Below, in pieces: positions 1 through 9,024 of a stretch of DNA of 64,000 nucleotides. The notes beneath the pieces were generated by a model. The model was not told the DNA's origin and did no database searches. It saw nothing but the letters and a program-made list of their open reading frames with translations. The stretch lies in the NCBI GenBank assembly GCA_946406115.1, contig OX291551.1, forward strand, positions 10,974,001 to 11,038,000, in the 5' to 3' direction. Within the stretch, counting starts at the first letter, position 1; every line of letters starts with the position of its first letter. A program made the translations under genes and the position numbers. This DNA comes from Apoda limacodes (lineage: Eukaryota; Arthropoda; Insecta; Lepidoptera; Limacodidae).

Positions 1-23
1 AATAATTATTATTCATTATAAGG

Positions 24-586
24 GTTCTTTGGGTGAAGGATGCCCTACGGTGTCTGTCTGTCAATCTGTCCGACCATTAAAGGGCTCTATCTTTTGGTCC
101 GAAGTAGGTAATAGCCTGAAATTTTCAGACTATTTGTGTTATAACGGCGGATTATCTAACAAATAATAAAAAGTTAAAAAGAAAAAAATTAAGGGGAATC
201 CCAATAAAAGAAACAAGTTTTCGTTGTTTTGGCTCTATCGTCAATAGCGATACATTCAAGCTTCAAACTCGTCGTGCTTATATAGTGTGAGCTCTAAAGT
301 AAAATGAAAAGCAAAACAAATAATAAAAACCATGAAAAAGTGTGAGACGAACCCGAGCCATTACATCTTAAATTACCATAGAGTATCAGCTCCATCTAGC
401 GATTATTATAATCAACAGTAACACGTTTGTTTGTTGGAAACGATATTCAAAGTTAAGCAACGTCTCGCTTGGTCAGTCATAGGATGGGTGAACCATTGTT
501 TGTTTTTGTTTGTGTTCGTAAATTACGTAAATGATGGTACGGAACTCACGGGACGCGAGTCCAACTCGCACTTTACCGATTTTTTA
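24..586 (+). repeat. Degenerate copy of the lepidopteran 'ggttccgtac' dispersed repeat
   Basis: It starts with a gggttct motif followed by pyrimidine-rich 'gtctgtctgtc' blocks. It then shows a 'ttataacggcgg' stretch like the 'gttgccgctataac' block of the copies at 39757 and 63245, and a 3' end reading 'ggtacggaactcac...cgagtccaactcgcac' that matches the ends of those copies. The copy is old and probably holds extra inserted sequence between 240 and 520. The small ORFs here are chance frames. Confidence 0.6.
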
Positions 587-716
587 TATTCACACATTAT
601 TGCCTTTTTATCGGTTGTTTGTAGATAGCTCCTCTGCCCCTAGGGCAGAAGTTACTGCACAGATTTTTTTGGTATTGTATTTTTTACGTAATAAAAAGCT
701 GTCTAAGATGCACTTC

Positions 717-808
717 AAATCTTAAGAGTACACGAGTCGCGGTGCCTCGCAGCGTGTTTCATATTAACGAATATGCCACTAGTTTTTGACATTTACTGAT
801 CGACGATG
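717..808 (+). repeat. Unnamed dispersed repeat, copy 1 of 2 (partner at 6848)
   Basis: The order 'cttaagag...acgagtcgc...gcctcgcagcgtgttt...ttttgacatttactgatc' recurs at 6848-6945 with scattered substitutions. No coding content or terminal repeats were seen, so the family cannot be classified from two copies. Confidence 0.6.
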
Positions 809-837
809 AACTTAATCAAGTACATTTAAAATATGCT

Positions 838-1092
838 GTTAGGTGGCCTAGTGATTTCGGTGTCTGCCTCGTGTTCTCAGGGGCGGAGATTCAAGCCCGG
901 TCTGTAACAATGAGTCTTACAAGTACAAAGGTTAGTTTAATTACACCGCTGGGTTTTTGGTTATGGTGAGGAAATCTGCATTTGATAAAAAGATTCATGC
1001 CAAATCCGCACGCTGCACTGGGACGCTTGATGGACTATGGCCAAAATCGCCCTCGCCCTAATGTAGTCCGTGCCCCAACTGTGGCGACGTGT
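838..1092 (+). mobile_element. tRNA-derived SINE-like element, copy 1
   Basis: A pol III box A-like motif (tggcctagtga, 844-854) is followed about 35 bp later by a box B-like motif (agattcaagcc, about 887-898). The body shares the blocks 'gtgaggaaa.ctgcat', 'aatccgca', 'ggactatggcc' and 'gtgccccaactgtggcgac' with the copy at 1620. It lies in the intron directly upstream of the first visible PAQR3 exon, ending about 48 bp before it. Confidence 0.65.
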
Positions 1093-1140
1093 TATGCTGC
1101 TATTTATCATGCGAATTTATTCCGTTTATCTATTTCCCAG

Positions 1141-1293
1141 GTGTGCATGGGTCTGTCAGCGTTATACCACACATTTTCTTGCCGATCGGAGAAAGACTGT
1201 GCAGAGTTCCTGATGTATGACCTATTCGGAATAGCGCTTTCCCTGCTTGCCATCTACACTTCTGGAGTGTACTATGCGTTTTGGTGCCACTAC
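1141..1293 (+). CDS. PAQR3: PAQR3-like receptor, internal exon (TM2 end, TM3)
   Basis: This exon encodes 51 residues (VCMGLSALYHTFSC...AFWCHY). It is read between a pyrimidine-rich acceptor 'tatttcccag' (to 1140) and a donor 'gtaagc' (1294), in phase 0 at both ends. PAQR3 proteins are seven-pass membrane proteins of the Golgi; the vertebrate member tethers Raf kinase and is also called RKTG. The SxxxH motif (His codon 1168-1170) and the Asp of 'YDLFGI' (1219-1221) correspond to two zinc ligands known from AdipoR structures. The hydrophobic run after that Asp is a transmembrane helix. The open frame runs upstream to an ATG at 982, but that part is SINE and intron. Exons for the N-terminus must lie left of the window. 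Assignment to PAQR3 rather than another PAQR rests on the downstream 'PERWFPG...SHQWWH' block, and was made from memory of the family without alignment. Confidence 0.88.
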
Positions 1294-1619
1294 GTAAGCA
1301 TACTTTTCTTTTATTACCCGACTGCGCCAGATGTCTATGTGTATGGGACCCTTCATTATCTTGCTTGTGGCATTTACTTGGTTTTAAAAATAGGATTTAG
1401 GTACATAGGAATATTTTCATCTTATTAGTGATTTAAGCTATTTTTTTTTTATTATGAAATGTTACTCGATATCAAAGTCAATGCTTTAAAGGTGCAGAAC
1501 CACACTTTCTGCTTATTTATTATAGTCATATTAAGCTGAAATGAGTTCTCTAATAATTAATAATTAGTAAACATAATCGTTAACTATAAAGCAATACTTA
1601 ATTTTAAGTATAACAATTG

Positions 1620-1884
1620 GGTCGATGTCGATGGTAGCCGATTTTACCTTGTGCGGAGGTTCAAACCCGGCATGTACCAATTAATATTTTTCTTAATTAC
1701 TCAAATACATTGATAATTCACACCACTGGCTTTTCAGTGAAGGTAAACATCGTGAGGAAAACTGCATAATACAAGAAAAAAAAAGACGTATGTTAAGTCC
1801 ACAATCCGCAGTGGGCCCACGATTGGACAGTGGCCCAAATCACCTCGTTGAGGGAAGGCCGTGCCCCAACAGTGGCGACTTATG
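1620..1884 (+). mobile_element. tRNA-derived SINE-like element, copy 2
   Basis: A box B motif (ggttcaaaccc, about 1659-1669) is followed by the same body blocks as the copy at 838, including 'catcgtgaggaaa', 'aatccgcagtgggcc' and 'gtgccccaacagtggcgac'. The box A region is degraded. Both copies point the same way as the host gene. Confidence 0.7.
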
Positions 1885-1892
1885 AGGCTGAT

Positions 1893-2207
1893 GAGAGAAT
1901 TGGGTGTTTCATATGCGCATTGTATACTTTAGAATTAGGAGGCCACCTATGCTGATTTAAGTTTCTCTAGATCTCAGCACATCAGTACGATGTGAGTGAG
2001 TTTGATAGTTAGATTCACAAAACTGATACTTTAATCTTGAAAGGTTTTTTTTTTTTTATAAAGAGCTTTCGATAATTTACAAAGAACTTGTTTTGATCAC
2101 TTACTTTGTTAGATATTTATAATTAAAAGTTTTTTCGCAATTTTACAAATAATAATAATTGATAGGCAATAAAAATACCTCAGATTTTCCGCAAGATTTA
2201 CAGCTGT
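1893..2207. other. AT-rich intronic stretch without recognised features
   Basis: There are poly-T and AT-rich runs only. No ORF, inverted repeat or known repeat block stood out. Confidence 0.5.
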
Positions 2208-2290
2208 TGCCTACGTCACACTAGGCAGCAATTATAGAGCGCCGACTCTGCTTACGCACGTTTTGGGTGGCCTCTCAGCGATCTTGTTCG
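2208..2290 (+). repeat. Unnamed dispersed repeat, copy 1 (partner at 4262)
   Basis: The block 'cctacgtcacactaggcag...gcgccg.ctctgcttacg' recurs at about 4262-4340. The second copy abuts a MITE, so this could be flanking sequence of a larger repeat unit. Confidence 0.45.
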
Positions 2291-2539
2291 CTACGTTAAG
2301 GATTTTGCTGAATCCGCATCCGAAATGTTGATGGACGTAACTGCGGTGGAAGAAAAGTAAATTTTACATGGATCTGTCGTGTGGACAAAGCTACATAGAA
2401 ACTAGTAACCTACGGTGATTTTTACATACATCCGGTGTTTTTATCGGATCTAAACACGTTGCCGTAGACAAGCTCGCTTATTAGGGATCATAAAATTGAC
2501 CAAGTTACAGTTATGTATCACATTAGTTACAGTGCAATC

Positions 2540-3385
2540 TCTAATTTATTTTCATCACACTTACTCGTAAACAGTGTCAAAGCAGGTGAAGCGGGTGCTA
2601 CGACCTAAATTACTCCCATGGACTTTTTTTAATAATTATACTTTTCTCAAGGTAAAGCAGGCGTTCATAGAACCCACGGGCGGTAATGACGCGCCTATTC
2701 TATCAAGTATGTACATAAGAGCTGAAAACCTTCAAAATATAAACCACGCGCACACTACAAGCGAGCAATTACAAGTTTTATCTTAAGCCAAAACTTTTTA
2801 ATTCATAAATTCTCTAGATATTCTAGAATTCACCAAGCGGTGGCGTTGTTTTCTCTAAATCTTTGCCGCCATTTTAATTGTGTATTGGTAAGTTTATTCT
2901 TTTATTCACCTTATATTTTTATTTACTCACTCGCAATGTAATGAAAAACATTGTTGGTAACACAAGCGGTACGGAAATTACAAACTCGAGCCATTAGAGA
3001 TTTCGGCATTCGGCCTTAGGCTTCTAAATATTATATAAAGTCTCCCGTTAGTAATTTTACCCGGATACCAGCTTGGCCCTTATGACTCGATTCAAGGACG
3101 GGCTGTGAAAATTATCGACGATCCCAAACTCACTTGCTATATCGAGCCCTTAAATTTGAGGAGATAAAGTCTCCTCTTCCTCCTTGAGGAATTGATCGAG
3201 ATTTTTGAGGGATCGACAACGCGCGAGTGATACCTCTGGTGTTACAACCGTCCATAAGCTACGGTCACCGCTTACCATCAGCCGGACCGTTAGCTTGTTT
3301 GCCACCTAAGTTATATGGGAAAAAAAAAACTTTTTACCACCTCTAAGGACATAATACACAATGTGAATTTACTATTATGTGAATG
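2540..3385 (+). repeat. Dispersed repeat family A, copy 1, interrupted by a LINE tail
   Basis: This is one of four copies (others at 32160, 51326 and 54955). Shared landmarks in order are 'catcacacttactcgtaaacag', 'ggtaaagcagg', 'acccacgg.cggtaatgacgcgcctattctat', 'aatgtgttttggtgagttta'-like, 'acaaactcgagtcatta', a 'ttcggc..taggcttct' hairpin block, and 'ttaccacc...aatacacaatgt'. The copy is split at 3060 by a LINE 3' fragment (3061-3330). The 70-residue ORF at 2574 lies inside it and has no recognisable product. Confidence 0.65.
3061..3330 (+). mobile_element. 5'-truncated Jockey-type LINE tail nested in repeat A
   Basis: The sequence starts in the codons for 'PGYQLG' and passes through 'VQGRAVKIIDDPKLTC' and the conserved 3' block 'aacgcgcgagtgatacc...gcttaccatca', ending in 'gccacctaag...' and poly-A. 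A 6-bp target duplication, ttttac, flanks it (3055-3060 and 3332-3337). Internal deletions remove most of the C-terminal coding region. Confidence 0.8.
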
Positions 3386-3845
3386 TCTCAATTTTGCTGT
3401 AACTAACATAGTATACCTATATTTTGATATGTGGTGACATTGCACAAGAAGACAAGAATAGAAAAACGCCTACTTTGGGTAAAAGCTAGAAGAAAAATAA
3501 TGAATCTTACGCAATAACCTACGTAGGTTTTACAAAGTTCTTGTTACTTTCTTTTGAACTTCTTACTTATATTATTGTAAAAGTGTCGCCCAGTTAGAAG
3601 GCTCCAACTAAAGTAAAGATTAGATCTGCATTAGAAATAAAATTAAGAATGATTGTACGTAGACTTATAGTTGCAATTTTGCAAATAACGAGCGAAGTTT
3701 TAAAGAAGACAAATTATCCCCTAAGGGATGATAAGTCAAAAAAAATCCGTGGGAGATCCACCGCTTGATACGACAAGAATTAAGACTCCTCCTATGGTCT
3801 AGATTGTCGATCTACTTGTAGTTCTTACTTGCTAGGTTAGTTATG
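3386..3845. other. AT-rich intronic stretch without recognised features
   Basis: I see no coding potential, inverted repeats or repeat blocks shared with the rest of the window. Confidence 0.5.
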
Positions 3846-3849
3846 AGTA

Positions 3850-3985
3850 TAGACCAACAAGCTTTTATGACCCAGTGGTCTAAAATCAAAACTACAGTCG
3901 CCATATTGAAATGGTGCGAGCTTACAACGACACTAGCGATCAAATACCCAATGTCAGAAGGTCACAAAAGTTTGTATAGCTGTAT
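3850..3985 (+). repeat. Unnamed dispersed repeat E, copy 1 (partner at 21045)
   Basis: The blocks 'aaaactacagtcgccatattg', 'cgacactagcgaccaaa' and 'agaaggt.a.aaaagtttgt' occur in the same order at 21045-21185. No termini or coding capacity are visible. Confidence 0.55.
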
Positions 3986-4261
3986 ATATAATATTTTGAC
4001 ACAGGAAACTTGAACTCTTTATCTTAATCGTAACCTTTAATCCCTCGAACGTCAAAACACGATTTCTGACATTTTACTCGATACGTTTTTTTTCGACAAA
4101 ATCTTGTTTTGCACACATTTTTTGTACAATCTTTAAAAACAAGAGCTATTTCGGAACTATTTTAAAAACGATTGATAGTCAATAACAACATCCTTATTTA
4201 CTCAAACCAGTTTTTTGATAACTACCGTTGCGTTTATAAAAATAGACGTTTTAATGTTGTT

Positions 4262-4340
4262 TTGCAGGTTATACGCGTTGGCTGTCTCAGTCACACTAGG
4301 CAGTAATTTGCGCCGTCTCTTTGCCTACGTCAGTGCAGGG
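4262..4340 (+). repeat. Unnamed dispersed repeat, copy 2 (partner at 2208)
   Basis: It shares 'cacactaggcag.aatt' and 'gcgccg.ctct' with 2208-2290. It sits immediately left of the MITE at 4341. Confidence 0.4.
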
Positions 4341-4588
4341 ACGCCCTCTTAAGGGGCATATAGCAGCTAACTAGCGCCGCCATTAGATATCCTCAATTTA
4401 AAAACGGCCACTTTTAGCAGAAATGCCAACTGAAACTCAAAGATATTATTTAAAAACTATATAAAACCTTCTAAAAATAGCTTATGTCTAGTTTTATATT
4501 TGCAACATTTGGATTTTAGAAATTAGTTTTCTACAAAGAGAAAATTGAGGATATCTAATAGTGGCGCTAGTGGGCTGTAAGAGGGCCC
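4341..4588. mobile_element. piggyBac-like MITE with about 45-bp imperfect terminal inverted repeats
   Basis: The left end reads 'ccctcttaaggggc...ctagcgccgccattagatatcctcaattt'. The right end is its reverse complement ('attgaggatatctaatagtggcgctagtgggctgtaagaggg'). The right end abuts TTAA (4589-4592), the piggyBac target. A separate copy of the same terminus at 52806 also follows TTAA. The left TTAA is not preserved. There is no coding capacity. Confidence 0.7.
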
Positions 4589-4592
4589 TTAA

Positions 4593-5276
4593 ATGGGGCT
4601 CTAAAGGTTAAAGTTGGACATGACAATCAGCTGGTGATATGATAAGTTCATAAAATCTTTATGAAACTAAAACCGTACTCTTTCAATTCTGCTATTTAAT
4701 GACCTGCCTGTAGATAAAAGTGTCTCGTACGAATACTAATGGTGACCGGAGGCCGCCATTTTATTTGTCAAGGGCTCTATGTCACTGCTTCTTACGACAC
4801 TTTACCAGAACTGGTTTCTAACACCATTGATGAGTACAAATGGTGTGGTAACATTTTCTTTGTTTGGATGTATTCCTTGTAGAGTTCACAATCGTAGTCG
4901 TTTAGCTTGGACAGCTTGGACTGTCACGTTTGGAATATGAAAGTCGCATGTCATACATTGTTGTTAGGAAGTTCAAGTGTTTGTAGTAAAAGTTGTAACT
5001 TAATAGTTGGCAAGTTGTTAGCTTGGTTAGCTTTATTTTCATACATTCTACGGAAACCTTATAAATTCAATATGAAACTGTAAAAAACTTTTAAGATTAA
5101 TTTGAATACCTCTTTGTACTTAATTAGTTTATAAGTTTCTATGATCTTTTAGTAAGTGCGGAATTAAGAATGTATAAAAATAAGTTTTTTTTTTATTTGA
5201 ACGTTTTGATTGAAATATACATAATAATAATGTAGATAATGTACTAAAAGTTATAAAATAATTAGGTATGTCCTAG
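4593..5276. other. AT-rich intronic stretch without recognised features
   Basis: Only AT-rich sequence and short homopolymer runs are present. No ORF over 60 codons and no inverted repeat were noticed. Confidence 0.5.
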
Positions 5277-5445
5277 GTTTTTTTTTTATACTAATAAATG
5301 GCAAACAAGCACACGGTCCGTCTGATGGTAAGCGGTCACCGTGGCCTATTTACGCTTGCAACACCAGAAGTTTCACCCGCGCGTTGCCGACCCTTCAAAA
5401 ATCCAATAACTTCTTGAAGAACCCCATACTGTAGTCCTTAGAGCA
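5277..5445 (-). mobile_element. Jockey-type LINE 3' tail, minus strand
   Basis: A poly-T run (poly-A tail on the minus strand) is followed by the family 3' block 'ggcaaacaagc.cacggtccg.ctgatggtaagcggtcacc'. Codons for the C-terminal 'FFKK...RRSKNY' region follow. It is truncated at about 5445, where repeat F begins. Confidence 0.85.
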
Positions 5446-5454
5446 GTGGTTCTT

Positions 5455-5830
<376 letters not shown>

Positions 5831-5834
5831 TAAT

Positions 5835-6240
5835 TTTGGAATTCGACTTTTAAAGTGCAATCCGCACGTAGTCCAAGAAATTCTACTTTAGCTGACACAT
5901 GTTCATCCTTAAAAATATTATCATCAGTCAAAAATGGTCTCAATACCCAAGATTTGGACTGACGGTTATCCATATCCGGGAAATATTATTGCAGTGAGCT
6001 CATTGCTGATGACAAATGCTGTACCACGGAATCTTCAAATGTAATCTTGTCAGCTTTATCGTTTTCCAGTTGCTCACAAACTGGTGAAAAATGGTCATAT
6101 CAACCAAATAAATTGCTACTTTGTCTTGCGATATTAAAATATTGGTCATATTTCCCTGTGGCTCACTCGGTGACGAGAAGATGCGCGCGCTCGCTCCCAA
6201 TGGGCGGCGGCGGTGGCGGAGGTATACTTTGCGCGTTAGT
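5835..6240. other. Intronic stretch with a short GC-rich, G-run segment at its end
   Basis: It is mostly AT-rich. At 6181-6230 it becomes GC-rich with a run of GG doublets (6202-6222) that could fold as a weak two-tier G-quadruplex. The overlapping ORFs at 6000-6304 show no recognisable protein. Confidence 0.4.
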
Positions 6241-6245
6241 GAGCG

Positions 6246-6305
6246 CTAGACCAACATCTAACATAAGATCTTATGTGGATCTTATGTTAGTAGGTGTTGG
6301 CTAGA
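6246..6305. repeat. Strong 25-bp inverted repeat (hairpin)
   Basis: The left arm (6246-6270) and right arm (6278-6304) pair almost completely around a 7-bp loop, with one small internal mismatch or bulge. The arms centre on 'cataagatc' and 'gatcttatg'. It may be the core of a foldback element or a decayed MITE. Confidence 0.8.
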
Positions 6306-6473
6306 CTCTCTGTGCTGACTTGTCTTTTTGAAATTCGGCGGTCGAGACAACAACCAGCTCATTATTACCCCCGCGAAATACAAGTTTTACCCCTGCGGGG
6401 ATAATTACCCCCAGGATGGGGCAGGCCTTAGAGAAAACCTTGTTCCGTTGTTCCATACGTACAGTCATTAAAG

Positions 6474-6657
6474 CACTCTCCTCATCAATCTAGCTAGAGC
6501 ATTAATTAGACTAAAAAGTAAAATCGTTTGGCGCGTGCCATTTCCATCAGTCAACCGGTCATATCATTGTATTTACATATTTACTCAGGTTACGCTACGC
6601 CCCAAGATTTTATTTTATAGACGTAACTATGCCCTAGCTAGATTGATGAGGAGAGTG
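6474..6657. mobile_element. MITE with 29-bp terminal inverted repeats
   Basis: The left repeat, 6474-6502, starts cactctcctcatcaatctag. The right repeat, 6629-6657, is its reverse complement with one mismatch. Weaker pairing continues outward (cagtNat...), so the true ends may lie near 6461 and 6670. The interior is AT-rich and non-coding. The target duplication was not resolved and the superfamily is unknown. Confidence 0.75.
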
Positions 6658-6659
6658 AC

Positions 6660-7630
6660 GTGATTACTGGTACCTAGGACTTTCCTAATTATTTTTTAGC
6701 TTTAATAAATTACTGCTGTAAAATTTCATACACTGCTAATGTGACCTTTACTCGTGTTTAAGCTTTCGCAATAATTGCTTTAATAGTTTATTTTATTTAT
6801 CGATTATAATAGTGTTATATCTTTATTATTATTACGTAAATTGCATTGAAAGTCTTAAGAGGATACGATTCGCAGCGCCTCGCAGCGTGTTTTTGTCAAA
6901 CGAATTTCCTACTTGATTTTGACATTTATTGATCAAATACTGTGAAATTTTTTAGGCATAATCTCAAGCCGAATATCTGTCTGGTTTTCCAAAATCCTAA
7001 AAAAAGTTTTTATTAACTTTTAATCTTATTCGAAATCATATGTATGAAAAACTAGAATCTTGTATAGTTTTAAACTTTATAATTTAACAAAAAACTGCAG
7101 ACCTAATTATTTTATCCTAGAGCCCGTTCCTTCAAAATTTCATCGCGTTTGATTAGTAAGTCTCAAAATTCTCTTAAGAATATATTAAACAAGAATTAGG
7201 TGATATTGTAGAGTTAGTCTAAAGATACGATATTCACTTTAAACTAAGCGAATGTTAATGGTTGCTCATATTATAAACAATTTAGTAATTTCTAATTGTT
7301 GTAGTTTAGACTAGTATTGTGTATGCGTTTCAAGTGTGAATCAATCGCTTGTAACATCATGTAAGTATGTATACGAAATTAGGTTGTTTAGCGTTTCGCA
7401 GGGCCATCTTGCGTAAATGTTACACTTGCTTGCATATGTAGGTAGACATATATATCTCTTTGTACGGACCAGACCAACAGCAGCTTCGAGTTGACGTAGA
7501 TTTTTGATATGGTGGTGTTAAAGATGACCAACTTCATATCATTCAATCTTAAGCGGATCTTCAGACGAAGAAGGTGTTTCATATTTAATCTCATAATTAA
7601 TTGTATTATAAACCATACAATTATACTAAT
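6660..7630. other. AT-rich intronic stretch; second copy of the 717 repeat at 6848-6945
   Basis: Apart from the repeat shared with 717-808 ('cttaagaggatacga.tcgcagcgcctcgcagcgtgttt'), nothing recognisable was seen. The ORFs on both strands at 7388-7766 are chance frames or run into the RTE fragment. Confidence 0.5.
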
Positions 7631-7635
7631 CATTA

Positions 7636-7765
7636 TATCAGCTTATATTAGTCCACTGCTGGACATAAGCCTCCTCTATTGCGCGCCATTTCTCCCGGTC
7701 CTCTGCCTTCCGCATCCAGCCACCACCAGCCACCTTTTTAAGGTCGTTGGTCCTCCGGGCCTTTA
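7636..7765 (-). mobile_element. RTE-clade LINE 3' end, minus strand
   Basis: The reverse complement reads 'gtggctggatgcggaaggcagaggaccgggagaaatggcgcgca' and ends 'cagcagtggactaatataagctgatata'. These are the last codons and 3' end of the same RTE family seen at 44590. Only the extreme 3' part is present, as expected for 5'-truncated insertion. Confidence 0.75.
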
Positions 7766-7783
7766 AGTAGAAGCAATCTAGCC

Positions 7784-7930
7784 CAAAGGCCGGGGGGGGG
7801 GGGCGATCATAAGATCTGAAGATATATTTTGAACTTTAAATCTGCAAACGTAAGTAACCCAGTTCATGCAGTTCTCGGCCGTCCTTAGGGAGGGCGATCG
7901 CCCCGATCCCCCCCTCTGAATCCGGCCCTG
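7784..7930. mobile_element. hAT-like MITE with 8-bp target duplication
   Basis: The ends are caaaggccgg on the left and ccggccctg on the right (reverse complement cagggccgg). These are hAT-style CAGGG termini. The flanks atctagcc (7776-7783) and atcaagcc (7931-7938) match 7 of 8, which fits a hAT target duplication. The interior has a 14-bp G run near the left end and C runs near the right. It is inserted just beside the RTE fragment at 7765. Confidence 0.65.
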
Positions 7931-7939
7931 ATCAAGCCT

Positions 7940-8635
7940 GGTATCAATCATACAAAGTCAGAACACTGTTGGCGCTGCGCTGGCTCGCTCCCTGTGCATA
8001 ATTTTCGCCTGGTGGTGTAGAAGCAATAGACTCGCTTCTCAGCAATCATACCTACACCCTTACCACCGACGCGACCCAGTTTCAGATTGTAAACAGGATC
8101 AGTATTCGGTACCATTGACACCAACACACTAACTAAAGTGGCGTTTTGTTGACCGACATAATGTATATAATGCGGTAATCCTAACAAAGAGAATTGACCA
8201 AGATTTGTACTGTGTTATATAGAATTTATGTCTTTTTAACTTGGCAGGATTATGACATTAAACGCATTGAAGCAGTCAACAAAACTCACTTTAACTTAAC
8301 ATGTTAAAACTTGATTTTAAGGTTCGATGCTAAATGTTCCTGTGGTGGGTTTTACTGATTTCAAATCTCATTGAGTTCGAATTAAGAACAGCTTCGGACT
8401 GCTATCATTTTAAGTGTTAATCTGTTAATGCGCAGCAAAAACGAGGCAGCCCCAACAGTACCCTAAATGCGTTATTATTACGTATTATATTGTACCCGAA
8501 GAACTTTATTGTTAATTTTAAAGTCCTATACTTTTGATTATTGGAAGTCTACAGGCAGCACGTAAGAAGGATATCGATGATATGTTTGTGTCTGCGCATA
8601 CTAAGGTTTTTATATTTTGCAAGGTTTATAGTGGT
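7940..8635. other. Intronic stretch without recognised features
   Basis: A 79-codon minus-strand frame at 7948-8187 shows no known motif. The rest is AT-rich and I recognise nothing in it. Confidence 0.45.
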
Positions 8636-8647
8636 TTAGGTATATGT

Positions 8648-9012
8648 AGGGCTGCCATCCGTCCTAATTCGAAGGGCGTCCGGGGAGCGTTCGGGCGGGG
8701 TTTTAATTGGAGTCCGGGTAAGACCTGGACTGCAATTGAAGTGTGGATTTTCCCAATGCAACTCTAAACGAGAGCCAAAATGTCAGGTTTGTGAAGTTGG
8801 TTTTTAATCAGTTCTGAAATGGAGCCTATAAAACTATACTATATTATAAAATTGATATAAGGTTCATTTATTTCAAATAGAAAGTAAAAAGTATTTTTTA
8901 AACTAACCTAAAAGTAAATAATTAAATATTCAAATGTCCGGGGTCAAGGCTCCAAAATCCGGGGTTTTTACGCTTCCGGTCGTGGGCGGCAGGTTTTAGA
9001 GATGGCAGCCCT
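8648..9012. mobile_element. MITE, 12-bp TIR 'agggctgccatc', 10-bp target duplication
   Basis: The perfect 12-bp terminal inverted repeats are agggctgccatc (8648-8659) and gatggcagccct (9001-9012). The direct repeats aggtatatgt flank it (8638-8647 and 9013-9022), giving a 10-bp target duplication. The interior (365 bp in all) has 'ccgggg' and 'gtccggg' stretches and no transposase. A second element with the same termini is at 61134. Target duplications of 9-10 bp are typical of MULE-type elements, but superfamily assignment is inference. Confidence 0.85.
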
Positions 9013-9024
9013 AGGTATATGTAG

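Noticed and set aside
982..1140. ATG at 982 as the start of a 148-codon protein
   Set aside because: The first 53 codons are SINE and intron; a clear splice acceptor at 1140 and PAQR homology starting exactly after it show the exon is internal.
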